NCBI GenBank assembly: GCA_039621445.1
Contig: CP154954.1
Span: 37,557,703 to 37,621,702 of the forward strand
Origin: Euglena gracilis
Lineage: Eukaryota > Euglenida > Euglenophyceae > Euglenales
Reading direction: 5' to 3'
Length of the DNA: 64,000 nucleotides
In this document: in pieces, positions 1 through 9,627 of the stretch
How positions within the stretch are numbered: position 1 is the stretch's first letter
How the letters are laid out: the number at the start of each line of letters is the position of its first letter
Made by a program: the position numbers and the translations under genes
Notes under the pieces: generated by a model
Told to the model about the DNA's origin: nothing
The model's database searches: none
Seen by the model: the letters and a program-made list of their open reading frames with translations, nothing else

Positions 1-1431
1 CTCCGGCCAGATCACCTTCGGAGCATGCTAGCAGACTTGCCAGGATCGCGAGCTGAGGATCTCCTTGAATGCTTGGACAAATTTGTCACAGATTGCATCT
101 CCAAAGGAGTCCACCCCCTCATGGCTCCGATTCTATCATCGGCAACTCTCACACCCTTGCGTAAGGCAGCCGCCAACCCACAGAATGGTAGTGAACCGGC
201 AGCTGATGGCACCCGCCCAATCGCTTCTGGTGAGTGCCTTCGGCGGTTGGTGGCCAAAGTGCTGATGCACCACCCAGCAGTGACCCAATCACTTAAGGAC
301 CTGTGCCCCCTGCAAACAGGTGTCGGTGTCAGAAATGCTTGCAGCCTGACAGCCATGGGTTTGCAACAGATGGTTTCTGATCTTCACAATAAGAAGGAAG
401 AACGGTGGGGCTTGCTCCAAATTGACCTCACAAACGCCTTCAACAGGATGTTTCGCGCCTCCGCTCTCGACAGTGTCCGCCGCAGATGCCCATCCGCCCT
501 GCCATGGTTGGAGAGCTGCTATAGCCAACATTCTCGCCTGTTTTGTGGGAAATCGCTGCTGCTATCCGCCCGAGGGGCACAACAAGGGGATCCGTGTGGT
601 CCTGCTCTCTTTGCATGGGGTCTCCAAGACATGCTTGAAGATTTGTCCGCTTCTGTGGAATGGCAAGGCTGGTACCTCGACGACGGACATCTGTTGGGTT
701 CCCCCATGCAACTCCACTCAGCACTGTCCACTCTCTCCAGGGAGGCAGGAAAAAGGGGCCTTGTTGTCAATCTTGCAAAGTGCAACCTGTGGGGCCCCTC
801 TTTCACCTCTGCTAGCAACCATGGGTGTTATCCGGACGCTATTCCACCAGACAGCCCCCTGCGCCAAGTGCCAATTGTCCCGTTTGTGAAGGACTCCGGC
901 GTCAAGGTCCTTGGTGTGCCACTCTGCCATCCTGAAGGTGACGCTTTTGCCCGACAAATCTGGCGCAAACGCGTGGATGGTGTTGTGAAGGCATGTGACT
1001 CCCTCTCAAGGCTCCCCCAGGCACACCTCCAGTTCACCATTCTGCGATATTGCCTGACATCATGCAAAGTCAACGACCTCCTTCGCGCTACGCCTCTTTC
1101 CACGGGCCGCCCAGAATGTGCAGCTTTCCGTACGACCCTCCGACATTGCTTTGAAGGAATAGTTGGCGGCCCTGCTTCCCTGAACAATGGGAACAAATTT
1201 GTCTCCCCATCCGGCTGGGTGGACTGGGCATCTCTGACCCGGGACACATTCGTCTACCAGCTCGGATTGCTGGCATTGTGGAATACATCCGTCGAGGCCC
1301 CGAAACCCTTGGTATTCCTTCGGCGTTCCCCAGGGCCCCCTCAGACACTCTGGTGTGCCTCCAAGAAGCCTCAGCCATCCTCGGCAACGTTGCACCACTG
1401 GTGCAATGGGTTGACGACCTGTCACTGTTGA
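1..1431 (+). CDS. LINE-type reverse transcriptase, open at left edge
   Basis: The frame is open from base 1, so the true start lies outside the window; the first internal Met is at 25. Counting from it, the RT landmarks come in order: RPIASGECLRRLV (64-76), motif A LLQIDLTNAFN (130-140), motif B ARGAQQGDP (182-190), catalytic motif C YLDD (217-220) and GLVVNLAKCNLWG shortly after. This is the RT of a non-LTR retrotransposon, which copies element RNA into DNA at the target site. The frame stops at 1431, and a protein-like continuation is found in another frame (next entry), so the copy is frameshifted. The cysteine-rich and nuclease-like C-terminus expected for this type is missing here, although decayed versions lie nearby. 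Probably inactive. Confidence 0.85.
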   Translation, partial: LRPDHLRSMLADLPGSRAEDLLECLDKFVTDCISKGVHPLMAPILSSATLTPLRKAAANPQNGSEPAADGTRPIASGECLRRLVAKVLMHHPAVTQSLKDLCPLQTGVGVRNACSLTAMGLQQMVSDLHNKKEERWGLLQIDLTNAFNRMFRASALDSVRRRCPSALPWLESCYSQHSRLFCGKSLLLSARGAQQGDPCGPALFAWGLQDMLEDLSASVEWQGWYLDDGHLLGSPMQLHSALSTLSREAGKRGLVVNLAKCNLWGPSFTSASNHGCYPDAIPPDSPLRQVPIVPFVKDSGVKVLGVPLCHPEGDAFARQIWRKRVDGVVKACDSLSRLPQAHLQFTILRYCLTSCKVNDLLRATPLSTGRPECAAFRTTLRHCFEGIVGGPASLNNGNKFVSPSGWVDWASLTRDTFVYQLGLLALWNTSVEAPKPLVFLRRSPGPPQTLWCASKKPQPSSATLHHWCNGLTTCHC

Positions 1432-1540
1432 AAGACGCGCAAAGTCCTCACACCTCCCAAAAGTGGTGGAATGGACAATTTTCCACGGCACGGCAAACAG
1501 TTCTTGCAAGGACCCTGCCCCCCACTGACCAAGTCCAATT
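1278..1540 (+). pseudogene. Frameshifted continuation of the LINE reverse transcriptase
   Basis: In a second plus-strand frame the sequence reads on as a plausible connection/thumb region (…LVCLQEASAILGNV…, …QWVDDLSLLKDAQ…) and then dissolves near 1540 into AT-rich sequence with repeated CCTAATTTT phrases. It reads more naturally than the end of the first frame, which suggests an indel near 1270-1290. The element is cut off here; no 3' end, poly-A or TSD is recognisable. Confidence 0.5.
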
Positions 1541-1897
1541 AGTGAAAAGCTTCCTAATTTTGAGGGGATTTGGTGGCCAATTCCTAACTTTCAGTGATTA
1601 ATGCCTAATTTGGGGTGCAAAGCCCTACAAGAGGGGTTGCTTTGGGCAATTTTTAGTCACTTGAAACCGTTCCACACAAAATTTCAGCCTTTTTCCGTCC
1701 ATAACAGGTAATTTTTGTCAGTTCGTGGAAAACGGACCATCAACTGAACAATTTTTAGTCATTCGAATAATTTGTTGGCAAAATTCCTTCACAATGACTA
1801 TGGAATGACCCAAAAATCGGCTGAAATGGTCAAAATTGGTCAAAAAAGTCCCAAAATTGGCAAAATTGACAAAAAATGACGAAAAATGACTTCAAAT
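1541..1897. repeat. AT-rich repeat with CCTAATTTT phrases and TCAAAAATGG phrases
   Basis: No gene is seen. The first part has degenerate phrases of the type TTCCTAATTTTGAGG, which recur at 3190-3345, 4830-4930, 9840-9965 and 17160-17340. The part from about 1800 (phrases such as AAAATTGGCAAAATTGACAA) matches 10150-10250 closely, so both belong to one dispersed repeat. Confidence 0.55.
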
Positions 1898-2349
1898 GGA
1901 GGCTAGGCGCGCCGCTCGGGGGGGTCCGGGACCCCCCCCTCCCCCCCCCCTGCGCGTCCCCTGCGCGGCCGCCCGCGCGGCCGCTCGCCCCCCCCCCCTG
2001 GACCCCCCCCTCCCCCCACTGTGCCCAGCATAGCCAAGAAAAAAAATTTTGGTGAAAAAATCGCGATTTTTTGAGGCCCAAAAATGACCAAAAATGACCA
2101 TTTTCGGACACAAAATGGCAAATTTGGGGGCCGCGCGCTCTGCGCGCGGCCAAAAAAAGCACTTTTTTTGGTCAAAAATGCCCAAAAATGGCAAAAAATG
2201 ACCACTTTTTGGACCCGAAAATCACCGATTTTAGGATGCGCCCGCCGCCCTCGGCCCCCCCTCCCCCCCCCTCCCCCCCGCGCGGCCGCCCGCGCGGCCG
2301 CTCGCCCCCCCCCTAGACCCCCCCCCCTCCCCCCCTGTGCCTAGCCTCC
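1898..2349. mobile_element. MITE with TIR GGAGGCTAGGC and TSD AAT
   Basis: The 452-bp element starts GGAGGCTAGGC and ends GCCTAGCCTCC, a perfect 11-bp TIR, and is flanked by AAT on both sides. The same host repeat at 10240-10260 lacks the insertion (TTTAAATGGACAAAAATGCAG), giving a paralogous empty site. Inside are two G/C-tract blocks with GCGGCCGC words and an AT-rich middle with the hairpin GGCCGCGCGC…GCGCGCGGCC near 2133-2152. No ORF of interest, so non-autonomous. Other full or partial copies: 7142-7432 (middle inverted), 8752-8844, 10520-10531 (end only) and 11941-12045. If the outer GG belongs to the target, the TSD would be AATGG. Confidence 0.75.
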
Positions 2350-2493
2350 AATGGGCAAAAATGCAGCCTCCACGAACGATGAACATGACCTTGACAGGGG
2401 ATTGGCGGCGAAATTGTTTTTGTATTGTCGAGCTATGGCTCGGGTCATTTTCCTGTGAGTCACACGGCTGGCCGACGGCTGGCCGACGGCGTG
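2350..2493. repeat. Dispersed repeat ending in GGCTGGCCGAC doublet
   Basis: From AAAAATGCAGCCTCCAC through GTCATTTTCCTGTGAGTCA to two tandem GGCTGGCCGAC units and GGCGTGCTCCCCC, this stretch is almost identical to 10245-10393. It ends exactly where LINE coding sequence begins, so GTGCTCCCCC is probably an element terminus. The opposite-facing terminus GGGGGAGCAC sits at the other end of the LINE segment (3113-3122). Confidence 0.6.
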
Positions 2494-3117
2494 CTCCCCC
2501 TTTGTCTGCTTCTTGTTTTCCTTGCCAAATCGGAAGTTGTGCGGCGCGGCTCAGAGGGTTGCTTGGGGTCTGTGTGTGACGGATGGTGACGTCGATTGCG
2601 ACTGGGCCTTCGCTGTCAAGGCGAGGAATGAAGATATCACCAGGGCGGGAATTGTCATCAGCCCGTTGTTCTTTTTTGGCTTGGAATCCGGCGCGTTGAG
2701 CCAGGGAGGTGAGGAAGTCTTGGGCCGCTGCATGTCGCTTTAAAGGTTGTTGAATTTGCAACATAGTAGGTGATGTCCAGAAACATCCAATGTTCCTTGG
2801 CATTTTGGGCAGAGTGTCTTGCTTGAAGAAGCACCCTCTGTGAGTGGCATCCCAATGTTCCAACGCAAAAGGCAGCGAAATTCAGCAGAAGGCAACAAAG
2901 TGCGGGTGCCCGTGCTTGGGGTGGCAGCCGCCCAGGCCATGGCATGTGGCTGACATTGGCTAAGCCAACTCTCCCGTTGCCCTAACAAGGCTTTAAGGAG
3001 AGTGGACATCAGAGAACGACCTTGCTGCCCCATGCCGCCAAAGCAGTCAAGCACAAACGGGGTGAGGCGCCAGCCTCGTCTCGAGCACGTTGCATCATAT
3101 TTGCGGTGTTTGGGGGA
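2494..3117 (-). pseudogene. Permuted C-terminal part of a LINE protein
   Basis: Read on the minus strand, the order is: tail piece (KHRKYDATCSRRGWRLTPFV…CFGG), then the head of the C-terminal region (AEFRCLLRWNIGMPL, then CPKCQG…GHHLLCC zinc-knuckle-like cysteines), then RPGDIFIP…GPVAIDVTIRHTQ ending at QEADK. In the intact order, seen in the fragment at 5877-6113, GPVAIDVTI precedes KHRR..DAACTRRGW. The segment is therefore circularly permuted, breaking exactly between ADK and KHR, with the same repeat terminus at both outer edges. A frameshift near 2750 also breaks it. The RPxD…DVT pattern suggests the restriction-like endonuclease fold known from some LINE proteins. Confidence 0.65.
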
Positions 3118-3160
3118 GCACACGGCTGGCCGACGGCTGGCCGACGGCGTGACGGAAGCC
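3113..3160. repeat. Second terminus of the GGCTGGCCGAC repeat
   Basis: GGGGGAGCAC followed by two GGCTGGCCGAC units faces the copy that ends at 2493. Together they look like the two ends of one element (TIR GGGGGAGCAC) that bracket the permuted LINE segment. Confidence 0.5.
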
Positions 3161-4009
3161 GGGTCCTGTCGTTGAGCTTTTGTTGAGTTGCAAATGCCTA
3201 ATTTGGTGTGCCTGTTCTAAATTTTGGAAGGGAAATTCCTAATTTAGTGTGCCAATTCCTAATTTTGAGGTACAAATTCCTATTTTCATGTGTATATTCC
3301 TAATTTTGAGTGGCAAATGCCTAATTTTGGGTGTAAAGTGCAGATATTTTGAGTGCTAATCCCAAGTTTGTGCCAATGCCTTCTTTTGAGTGGCAAACCA
3401 AACCGAAGAAGCAGAAGTGTGGCAAGGACTGTCACTCACCCTGGCCAAAGAAATCTCTAAACAGCTGGTTTGGAGCTTCTACACCAACCTGTCAAATGAC
3501 ACTGACCTGTCTGCCGGTTGCCACCTCCCGTATTCCCAGTAAACACCTTAGTTCACCCCCTGTCGACCTTGGTTAACCCACCTCCTCCACTTGAACCCTT
3601 CCCGCCTCATACTCCTGCCTCATACTCCTGTCCTCCCGAGACTCCCCTTGCTATGCCAGGCCCAAGCTGACACTCCCTGACATGCCACCTAACGACCCGA
3701 CACACACACGCCATCCAACGGCAAGAACAACAACGCACGCCCCAAAGCCAAAAACCCCGACACAAACACGCCATCGCGTGGCAAAAGAGGTACAAACGCC
3801 CCCCCCGCCCAATATATATTGAAGGTGACCTTGGCTCATCTTCCTCTAACCACTAACCCCCGCACCCTGAACAATCAGCACTTTTTGTACATTAAGCTCA
3901 CAGTATAAGCAACCCGCGACCTGTGGCGGCACAGGGAGTCACAAGGGGGTTCCTCTTGTGGCCAGGGCCAAAAGAGACGTTTCCCTGGGCCCAGGGCACG
4001 GTTTGGGTG
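3161..4009. other. Non-genic stretch with CCTAATTTT phrases
   Basis: Between 3190 and 3345 there are about seven imperfect repeats of roughly 22-30 nt built on CCTAATTTTGAGTGGCAAA. The rest (3346-4009) is C-rich to mixed sequence with a small CTCATACTCCTG duplication near 3608-3630. No gene or RNA is recognisable. Confidence 0.4.
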
Positions 4010-4365
4010 AAGCTGTGCCAAGGTTGACGGCTTGTTTTTTTTGAAACAAAAAAAACATGTTTTTTTAAAAAAAAAAATTTAAAAAAAACAAAAAAAACGT
4101 CATGGAGGGTTTGGGGGAAAAATTTTTTGCAATGTTTTTTTTTTTGAGAAAAAGTGCATTTTTTATCTCTACAACGTGCATTTTTTTTGGGTTGAAAGCA
4201 TGATTTTTCGCACCAGAAAACACAGATTTGGAAATACTTTCACACATTTGAAAAAAAAAAACTTCACAGGGGGTGTTCCCCCCATGACCCCCCTCCCCCA
4301 ACCCAACCTAAGACCCGTTTCGGCCATTTTTTTTTCTGAAAAACTTGGCCGGTGATCCCTAATTT

Positions 4366-4817
4366 AGGGTTGTGCCAATTAATCGTTTCGAGCCGACGAA
4401 CGATTAATCGCGATTAATCGAGGTGCCTCGGGCGATTAACGATTAATTGGTGCTTTGCAAATTTTGATTCTGAACGTTGCATGATAAACGTGAACACAGA
4501 GCATAGTTAATTCCTTGGCGGTCTCCCTGGCATTTCCCAGGCGCCATTTTAGCAAATTAGGATCTGCTTGATACTACTAAAAATCGCGCAACTTTGCACT
4601 TGCTCGATGTCATTTTTAAGAACCCTTTGCATGGTACCAGCAGGAAGTAGGTGCATTATATTACTGGTGACTGTTCGAAATTGGGTGCTTTCAGCAAATA
4701 TCGTGCCCATCGCGGGTGGCATCCATATTGAACGATTAATCGCCCTGGGCTGAACGATTCGATTAATCGGCGATCACGAACGATTAGTCGATTAATCGAT
4801 TAATCGAAACAGCCCTA
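4366..4817. mobile_element. hAT-like MITE with 8-bp TSD CCTAATTT
   Basis: The 8-bp direct repeat CCTAATTT lies at 4358-4365 and 4818-4825. The ends are AGGGTTGTG and CAGCCCTA, followed inward by many ATTAATCG words on both sides (CGATTAATCGATTAATCG on the right). TAGGG/CAGGG ends with 8-bp TSDs and ATTAATCG subterminal repeats are typical of hAT elements. No coding sequence. It sits inside the 4019-5164 element and is therefore younger than it. Confidence 0.65.
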
Positions 4818-4939
4818 CCTAATTTGACAAAATATTCCGGCAGATTTCCTAATTTTCGTTTGGGGGATTCCTATTTTGGAGCCTAAAAAGGATTTTTCCC
4901 CAAAATTTGTTTTCGGTGATTTCTAATCTGGCCACCGAA

Positions 4940-5022
4940 AATGTGACCCCCCCCCTCGTGACCTCCCCCCCCCCCCTGTGACCCCCCCGTGCCCCCCCCC
5001 CCCCCTCGTGACCCGAACCACC
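4940..5022. repeat. GTGACCCCCC word array
   Basis: C-tracts of 7-14 bases alternate with GTGA or CGTG words. The same array type occurs at 17030-17115 and 17350-17380, in similar surroundings (…CCGAACCACCC…). Confidence 0.6.
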
Positions 5023-5202
5023 CGCGAAAAATTTTCTTCAAAAAAATGGTCATTTCGCAAGAAAAAAGGTCAATTTTTGCTTCTTCAAAAAAATTTTTTT
5101 TTGCGTTTTTTTAAAAAAACATGTTTTTTTGTTTTTTTAAAAAAACAAAAAAAACGTCAACCCTAAGCTGTGCTACCCGCCGTGATTCTGAGATTTCTGA
5201 GT

Positions 5203-5544
5203 CACATATGGCACAAAGTGGGGCCCCCATACCTGGGGTATGGGGGTGGTATGGGGTATGGGGTATGGGGTATGGGGTATGGGGTATGGGGGGAAAAGGT
5301 GAGGTTTATTTTTTGCCGGGGGGGTCCGGGGGGGGGGGGGGGGGAGCCCCCCCCGGGCACTGGAACAGTTTCATACGTTGCGCGATTAGCTTGCTTAGAG
5401 CTCCGTGATTAAGATGAGGTTTATTTTGGGGGTTATTGGGGTATGGGGTATGGGGTATGGGGTATGGGGTATGGGGTATGGGGTATGGGGTATGGGGTAT
5501 GGGGTATGGGGGTGGTATGGGGGCTCCACTTTGTGCCATGACTC
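5203..5544. mobile_element. Short TIR element with 8-bp TSD TTCTGAGT and TATGGGG arrays
   Basis: The direct repeat TTCTGAGT (5195-5202 and 5545-5552) flanks inverted ends ATGGCACAAAGTGG / CCACTTTGTGCCAT, continuing as GCCCCCATACC / GGTATGGGGGC. Inside are two (TATGGGG)n arrays near 5238-5290 and 5440-5515 and a long G/C tract. No coding sequence. The 8-bp TSD suggests a hAT- or P-like mobiliser. Confidence 0.6.
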
Positions 5545-5784
5545 TTCTGAGTGTCAAAAAAAAAAAGAGGCCCAGTTCATTTTGATTGATTCATTCGTGT
5601 GGCTATTTTGATGAAGAGAACTGGCAAGAAAACGCTTGGTGCCTCATCGTCATCTCCTTTTTCCACCCACTGAACCCGAAGCCGCTGTAGAGCGTAGAGC
5701 GTGCATACGCGCAGCAGCTCGCCCCCCCCCCCCCCCCCGGCCGGCCGAAGGCCGGCCCTGACCGACCCTCCCCATATAATACCC

Positions 5785-5842
5785 CCCCCATATAAGACCC
5801 CCCCTGGGATTTTGGCTCCTGAGGGGGGGTCTTATATGGGGG
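5785..5842. repeat. Hairpin of CCCCCATATAAGACCCCCCC arms
   Basis: Perfect 20-bp arms at 5785-5804 and 5823-5842 are separated by 18 nt. It follows another ATATAATAC-C-tract unit. It is one of several families here in which a C-tract plus an AT-rich word is mirrored. Confidence 0.6.
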
Positions 5843-5876
5843 TGGGCATGGTAGGCTGACAACGACACCCGCCCTG

Positions 5877-6113
5877 GTGCGTTTTTATTCCACATTTGGA
5901 CAGCAAGGACCTGTGGCAATTGACGTCACTATTTGGCACACCCAAATTTCAAGCAACCCTCTTGGCCGTGCCAGCCAACTTCAATCAGGGCAAGGGAAGG
6001 CTGACAAACACCGGAGAATTGATGCCGCTTGCACAAGACGCGGTTGGCGCCTCACTGCCTTTGTGCTTGATTGCTTCGGGGGGGCTGGGCACAGAGGGCA
6101 TCCCATGGACTAA
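5877..6113 (+). pseudogene. LINE C-terminal nuclease-like fragment
   Basis: The frame reads GPVAIDVTIWHTQ, then KADKHRRIDAACTRRGWR, then FVLDCFGG and stops. This is the same region as the minus-strand copy at 2494-3117 but in the uninterrupted order, which makes it the local reference for the intact protein. No RT or upstream part is adjacent. It breaks off into GCGTCCCCCC repeats. Confidence 0.6.
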
Positions 6114-6140
6114 TTGTCGAACGTTGTTCAAGACAGGGGG

Positions 6141-6195
6141 GGTTGAGCCCCCGCGTCCCCCCCGCGTCCCCCCCCGCGTCCCCCCGCGTCCCCAC
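6141..6195. repeat. GCGTCCCCCC word array
   Basis: Four to five units of GCGTCCCCCC; a sister array lies at 7049-7085 and the reverse complement at 11300-11510. Confidence 0.6.
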
Positions 6196-7141
6196 CAAGT
6201 GGCTTGGTGTCCTTTTTTTGAAGAGGCTTTTCTGCAATGTCCCGGCATGCTTGATGTGATGAAACAAAGAAAAGGGGAGAAGGAAAAAGAATGTTGCAAA
6301 GTGAGAAGTCAAATTTTTATCCTTGCCACTCAAAAAAATGGCAGTTGTTTGCTGGAGCCCAGGCATGGGGGGTCCCGTGGGACCCCTGCCGCTTGTGATG
6401 GGTGAAGGTCGTGACCTAACGAGTCTCTTACGGATGCTTCCGATTTCTTTGTACTGCAGTTGATGGGATGCGGGAAGACAATTGGTGGTGGTTGCAAAAG
6501 TGTCCATTTGTTATTTCCTTTTTGTTCGGCATGATCAATGCTAATCCTGAATGTCCCCCCGCAATGCAATCACTGCACACCTTTCCCATTTTGTGTCCTT
6601 TTTGTTGACACCGTTCCCATCTCCTGTTCTCTTTTCCATTTTGTCAATTTTTTTTCAGCCCATGGCATTCAGCCCATCCTCTCACCTGGAATTTCTGATC
6701 ATGGTGTATCCCAAAGAGCCATCTTCCCAATTTGAGTTTGCTAGAGACTGCCTTTCAAAGAATTTTTTTGAAAGGGAATTTTGTAGGATATTCTAATCGA
6801 CCAGCACATTTTTTGGGAATGTTGGGCCATTTTTGACAAAACTCCATTTTGGGTGTGGAAATGCACCAGTTTTTGGAGGTTTTTTTTTAAGAGGACGTTG
6901 CGTTGCAAAACTTGTTTTAAAAAAAAACACACTTTCCATTTTTTTTGTAAAAAGGCACTTTTTTGTTGCCTTTTTTCAATAATAAAAAAAGAACAGAATT
7001 TTTTTAAAAAAAGTCAGCTTTGATCATGGTCCCTAGAATGGTGGTGCCCCCGCGTCCCCCCCCGCGTCCCCCCCGCGTCCCCAACACCCCCAGGCGTGCG
7101 GGCCCTGCAAAATAGGTGTTAGACAAATCAATTGCACTAAC
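6196..7141. other. Non-genic stretch
   Basis: Mixed sequence to about 6750, then A/T-tract rich (many TTTTTTT and AAAAAAA runs), ending in the GCGTCCCCCC array at 7049-7085. No gene or RNA is recognisable on either strand. Confidence 0.35.
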
Positions 7142-7432
7142 GGAGGCTAGGCACAGTGGGGGGGGGTCCAGGGGGGGCGAGCGGGGGGGGGGGAGGGGGT
7201 CCGAGGGCGGCCGCGCGGGCGGAACGCATCCTAAAATCGGTGATTTTCGGGTCAAAAAAATGGTCATTTTTTGCCATTTTTGGGCATTTTTGACCCAAAA
7301 AATGCTTTTTTGGCCGCGCGCAGAGCGCGCGGCCCCCAAATTTGCCGTTTTGTGTCCAAAAATGGTCATTTTTGGTCATTTTTGGGCCTCAAAAAATCGA
7401 GATTTTTTCACCAAAATTTTTTTTCTTGGCTA
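7142..7432. mobile_element. Copy of the GGAGGCTAGGC MITE, middle inverted
   Basis: It starts CGGAGGCTAGGCACAGTGG and carries the same hairpin core GGCCGCGCGC…GCGCGCGGCC and the same AT-rich middle as 1898-2349, in reverse orientation. Near 7433 it passes into a second end-like piece (ACTAGGCACAGTGGGG), so this is a composite or truncated copy without a clear TSD. Confidence 0.6.
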
Positions 7433-8289
7433 TACTAGGCACAGTGGGGGGAGGGGGTCCAGGGGGGGGGCGACCGCCCGCAACCGTGCGGGTCCCCGGT
7501 ACCCAGAGCCGGGGATACCCAAGCCGATGACATCCCATATCGTCACTCCACTTCAGGGGCAACGATGATGGGAGCGGTGCGAAATCGGGGTAACCACGCC
7601 TGGGCCGCATCAACTGTTCGGAGGCGTCCCGAATCATAATGACACCCTCTTTTCCCCTTTTTTAGAAGACCAAAAAGTAACAAAGAAGACCAAAAAGTAA
7701 CAAACACAATTACAATTATTACAGAAATTATACAAAATAACTCCAATGGTCTCCATTTCTCCACAAGGGCACCATAAACCATTCTTCAACATATGATTTT
7801 TACACCATCACCACCCCGCTGAGCCGCCGGCCGGGCCGTGCTGGGCCGGGGTGGTCTCCCAAAGAGCTCAGCTCTACGTCACACCCTGGTTCAATTTGGG
7901 GTGGCACCTTCAATTGAAAGGGTCCTGCCCTTGGGTCCCCCCCCAGGCGGTCAAGAAGGGGGGTTCAAAAATTTATCTCCGGGCCGTTTGGTCAATTAGG
8001 AGGGGGTTCAATTAGGGGCAGGGGAGGTGGTAATACCTCCCCACTTTTCCATTGGGGAAACTGTGCTGGGCTCTGCTGCAAAATTTTTTTGTTTGCGTAA
8101 AAATAAACACCCTGTTGACCAAAAAGCGCAAGGATGACAAAAAGCGCAAAAAACAAAACACAAACACAAAACTTTCCAAAATTGCATTTGTTTTCCCTCC
8201 TACAAATTCCAATTATGCCAAGAAAAACACCCACAATTTTACCTCACAAGATGATTTTGGTCCATTTTTTGCACATGAAGCACAGCTTG
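7433..8289. other. Non-genic stretch
   Basis: It starts with a G-rich element end, then low-complexity AC/AT sequence with a short AAGACCAAAAAGTAACAAA duplication near 7663-7701. No gene is recognisable. Confidence 0.35.
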
Positions 8290-8560
8290 CCAATCAATTG
8301 CATTGAAGGTGTTTTGTAGGTCCACTTGTAGGCCCTCAGACATCACCTTCTGCATGTTGCACGAAGGAATGCAATCCCTGCGCTATGGTCTCGCAATCTC
8401 CTGTCGACACTCCACATTGTTGCGTGTGTAGTTATGCTGCTCGCTGCCTCACACATGATGGCAAACTTGCCCACAAAGCGGCGGACAGTGTTTCTCACTG
8501 CAATGGGATGGACGTTCAACCTGCCAATGGAATCAAGGCAGCCGAAGAGATGAACGGTGT
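8290..8560 (-). pseudogene. Decayed LINE reverse-transcriptase fragment
   Basis: On the minus strand one frame reads HPIAVRNTVRRFVGK (compare RPIASGECLRRLVAK in the 5' RT) and, after a stop and frame change, EGLQVDLQNTFNAIDW (8337-8290), a clear RT motif A (compare LLQIDLTNAFN). Motifs B and C are not recognisable downstream. It is an old, truncated copy. Confidence 0.6.
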
Positions 8561-8751
8561 TGCTCGTGCAGGTAAGGAGCCATACAGTGCCGCTTTTGTG
8601 AACATGCAAAGAGCAGCAACCACGAGTCAAGCTGCCCCGCGCACCACATCTTGGAGCTGTTATGGTCAAGCACCGGGTCTGATTTCAGGGCTTGGGCCTG
8701 AGTTTGAGTGAGAGTGCGATAAATATACCATCCCCCCCCCATTATGCACCT

Positions 8752-8844
8752 CCCCGAGCGGCCGCGGGCGGCCGCGCAGGGGCCGCGCAGGGGGGGGGGG
8801 AGGGGGGGGGTCCCGGACCCCCCCGAGAGGCACGCCTAGCCTCC
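8752..8844. mobile_element. Partial GGAGGCTAGGC-family MITE end
   Basis: GCGGCCGC words, a G-tract, GTCCCGGACCCCC and the right end CACGCCTAGCCTCC match the ends of 1898-2349; the AT-rich middle is missing. Confidence 0.5.
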
Positions 8845-9044
8845 AACAGTTTTTAGCAGGGGCGCGCCGGGCAGCCTGGCGTCTTCAGCACCTCGACGCC
8901 GACCGGCACCTGCTAAAACCGTCAATGACAGTCAATTTTTGTACCATGCCCCCCCCCCCCCCGAGCTATTCCCGTCGTCCCTGGGTCCCTTTACGGTCCA
9001 ATGGAGGTAGACACAGGGGGGGTACATGAACGGTGCACGCCGGT

Positions 9045-9121
9045 TACCATCCCCCCCCCATTATGTACCCCCCCCATTATGTACCCCCTGGGGGGGAGGT
9101 ACATAATGGGGGGGGATGGTA
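9045..9121. repeat. Mirrored C-tract/ATTATGTACC hairpin
   Basis: TACCATCCCCCCC-ATTATGTACC on the left is mirrored by GGTACATAATGGGG…ATGGTA on the right around a short G/C centre. Related single units lie at 8725-8755 and 9310-9365. The rest of 8845-9420 shows no gene. Confidence 0.6.
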
Positions 9122-9420
9122 GCTCACTGTCATAACACCTTTTCTAAAGAATTTCCCAAAAAATGCTCAAAAATCGATGTTTTTGGGACGTTATCAAAAA
9201 GTGATATTAGGCAAATGGGCTGAAAATTGACCATTTATTGCAAACATCCAAAAAGTTGCCAAAAATGACCCCTTTTGTGCTGTTCGGTCGGGTCTGGGAA
9301 AATGGGACCTGGGTACCCCCCCCATTGTGTACCTCCCCCCAATTATGTACCTCCCCCCCAATTTCGGCCTCCCGGCCGTGGGCAAGGGGTTTGATTTGGG
9401 GTTTCGCCCTGGGCTGCAGG

Positions 9421-9490
9421 TGAGGGTTTAGTTAGTGTTAAGTTGTTAGGGTTAGGTTGGGTTAGGTGTGTTAGTGTTAGTTAGCGAGAT
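9421..9490 (+). repeat. Degenerate TTAGGG/TTAG telomere-like repeat
   Basis: It reads GGGTTTAGTTAGTGTTAAG, then GTTAGGGTTAGGTTGGG and more TTAG words. It is too degenerate for a telomere; an interstitial relic is possible. Compare 24415-24575. Confidence 0.4.
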
Positions 9491-9627
9491 AAGTTTGTGT
9501 CGGGAGAGGGGTTAGGGAAGAGGGGGGGGACCGAAAGGGGATGTGGCATTTCTCGCCGGCATGGGGACCGGCGGCGTTTGCCATTGGCAAAATTGGATGG
9601 TTAATGATCAGAGTTAGAGGTATTTAC

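Larger units (their letters stand above)
4019..5164. mobile_element. Non-autonomous element with 9-bp TSD (MULE-like)
   Basis: The 9-bp direct repeat AAGCTGTGC flanks it perfectly (4010-4018 and 5165-5173). The ends are inverted: AAGGTTGACG on the left and CGTCAACCCT on the right, continuing into A/T-tract sequence (…AAACATGTTTTTTT…) that is also roughly inverted. A 9-bp TSD is typical of Mutator-like elements; with no transposase inside, the family call is inference. It carries a nested hAT-like element (4366-4817) and a GTGACCCCCC array (4940-5022). Confidence 0.6.

Noticed and set aside
5238-5515. TATGGGG arrays as telomeric repeats
   Set aside because: They are enclosed by TIRs and a TSD and differ from the TTAGGG-type words elsewhere in the window.
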